This document shows positions 62,707 to 64,000 of a DNA stretch of 64,000 nt, piece after piece. Location of the stretch: positions 29,842,001 to 29,906,000 of the forward strand of contig NC_073354.2 of the NCBI RefSeq assembly GCF_027580225.2, read 5' to 3'. This DNA comes from Misgurnus anguillicaudatus (lineage: Eukaryota; Chordata; Actinopteri; Cypriniformes; Cobitidae). A program made the position numbers and the translations under genes. Positions within the stretch are counted from its first letter, which is position 1. Each line of letters opens with the position of its first letter. Under the pieces are notes generated by a model. That model was not told the origin of the DNA. It saw nothing but the letters and a program-made list of their open reading frames with translations, and did no database searches.

Positions 62707-64000
62707 GTATTTCTTAGCTTCCAGAATTTTTTTTTGCAGATATATACAATGAAAATAGCAGATTTTCTCAGTATTGTTGTATTCATAGTTAGGGCTGTCA
62801 CAATTATGAAATTTGGCTGACGGTAATTGTCAAACAAAATTTGACGGTTATGATGATTAATCGCTTGTGTTTTTTGTTTGTTTATGAAATAATTTTCACA
62901 CATTGTTGTAATTATTTAAATTAAATATTTTGCAAGGTTTACCTACACATAACACATATTTTAATAATAGTTTAATGCACACAGTGGCGGTTCTAGACAA
63001 ATTTCACTAGGGGGGCCAAGGAGGGGCCAGTGTTTTACCAGAGGGGCACATTAAAAAATGGCAAGAAATGACATTTAAAGATTATAGGGGTGGTTACAGG
63101 AATTAGTTTAAGCCAGGACTATGCCTTAGTTAAATTAGGAAATATAACTATAGTTAACAAACATGCCTTACTAAAAACATTACTTTTGTGCATTTTGTAG
63201 CATAACAAAGGACACTGATGTATTTTAAGATATGGCATTGCTAGTTTTTTTGAGGTTGGACAGCTCTTACATTTATTTTAGTCTAGGACTAGTCTAATCC
63301 CTGTACGGGAAACCACCCCTTAAACTTTATTTTACTTTACAATCATATACATATTTATTTAATACAAGAGTGAGTGCAGGTGCAAAAGAGGAGCGGGGGT
63401 CTCATTAGCTCCCTTGTTCAGTAGTCAGGGCACTGGTTAGGTAGTCTGCCATTATGCCAAACGTTAGTTACCTAAAAATTCCATGCAACGCAAAAACCAG
63501 TGAGCATCGATGGTCCCTATGTTCCCTTACTGGAAATCACGTGACCTTTTCTAAAGCCCTCCAACCGAAAATCACTCGAGCCTACTCAATAAACTTTATG
63601 AAATGCAAACCTTTTATAAAGACAAACGTTTGTTTTAGTTTAAATATAAACACACATTGCTAGACAGTTAGGGACCACAATCTACTCAATATTTAAGATA
63701 ATATTTATTTTAAATTGTAAAGATTTTTATATGTAACATTTAATAATATTCCTCCAATTTTATGCACGTATATGTAAGAACGCGCCTCAGCAGCCACGTC
63801 ACAGGAGAATAAGTGAACAGTGTCCCAATGTCAAGTGAGCTAGAGTCCTTACCAGTGCCCGAACCTGCATACACATTCACAACATCGGGAGATTGGGAAC
63901 AAATTGAGACACTCGCCGAGCAGCACCCGCAGCCAGCAACAGTGCAGTGGTTGGGTGCGTCGCTCTAATTTCCCAGTGTAGAATGTTGCGTCGCATTAGT
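62707..64000. other. ift172 intron 31, incomplete; repeats only
   Basis: Contains a fragment starting AGGGCTGTCACAATTATG (62791), a fragment with AGTGGCGGTTCTAGAC (62983), and a worn copy of the GGGGCGGTTTCCC family at 63087-63319. No further ift172 exon (expected to follow with a Gly-rich acidic TPR exon) is seen before the edge. Confidence 0.7.

Noticed and set aside
62707..64000. Another ift172 exon before the window edge
   Set aside because: No frame matches the expected next TPR segment; only repeat fragments are present.

Overview
This window is nuclear DNA of a ray-finned fish, most likely a cyprinid-type teleost. It holds vertebrate multi-exon genes with GT-AG introns, a eukaryotic tRNA with an internal B box and a pol III T-run, and a very high load of short DNA transposons. 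Many of these look like repeat families I associate with zebrafish and carp relatives; that is from memory, not from a search. Three protein-coding genes and one tRNA gene are supported.

Layout. (1) 213-27182, minus strand: the whole coding sequence of cad, in 43 exons, about 2228 residues. Its product is the fused GATase / CPSase II / dihydroorotase / aspartate transcarbamylase that starts pyrimidine synthesis. A CACGTG E-box lies 141 bp upstream of the ATG and a polyadenylation signal lies 132 bp past the stop. (2) 32776-36326, minus strand: a six-exon short-chain dehydrogenase of the SDR16C5 (retinol dehydrogenase E2-like) group. Its catalytic serine is replaced by cysteine and its stop codon is supplied by an inserted hAT transposon. 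(3) 37917-37988, plus strand: tRNA-Ala(TGC). (4) From 38264 to beyond the right edge, plus strand: ift172, with 31 exons seen (last at 62613-62706) coding about 1155 of roughly 1750 residues. The SDR gene and ift172 are head to head, about 1.9 kb apart.

Most of the rest is mobile DNA. The commonest class is bounded by TTAA with ends of the form TTAAAGG...CCTTTAA. One family of about 0.9 kb is present five times, and several elements abut at a shared TTAA. hAT-type elements with clear 8-bp target duplications are also common. They include a stack of nested insertions (3.5-kb hAT, then a Tol2-like 2.1-kb element, then two small elements) at the 3' end of the SDR gene. THAP-domain fragments of a P-element/THAP-type transposase lie in an ift172 intron.

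The genes do not form a functional unit: cad is cytosolic nucleotide synthesis, the SDR is probably a membrane-bound retinoid or sterol enzyme, and ift172 is ciliary transport. No clearly new biological system was found. The most notable points are the transposon-made C-terminus and altered active site of the SDR, a transposon end that appears to supply the branch point of an ift172 intron, and two cad exon junctions where the donor appears to lack one G.
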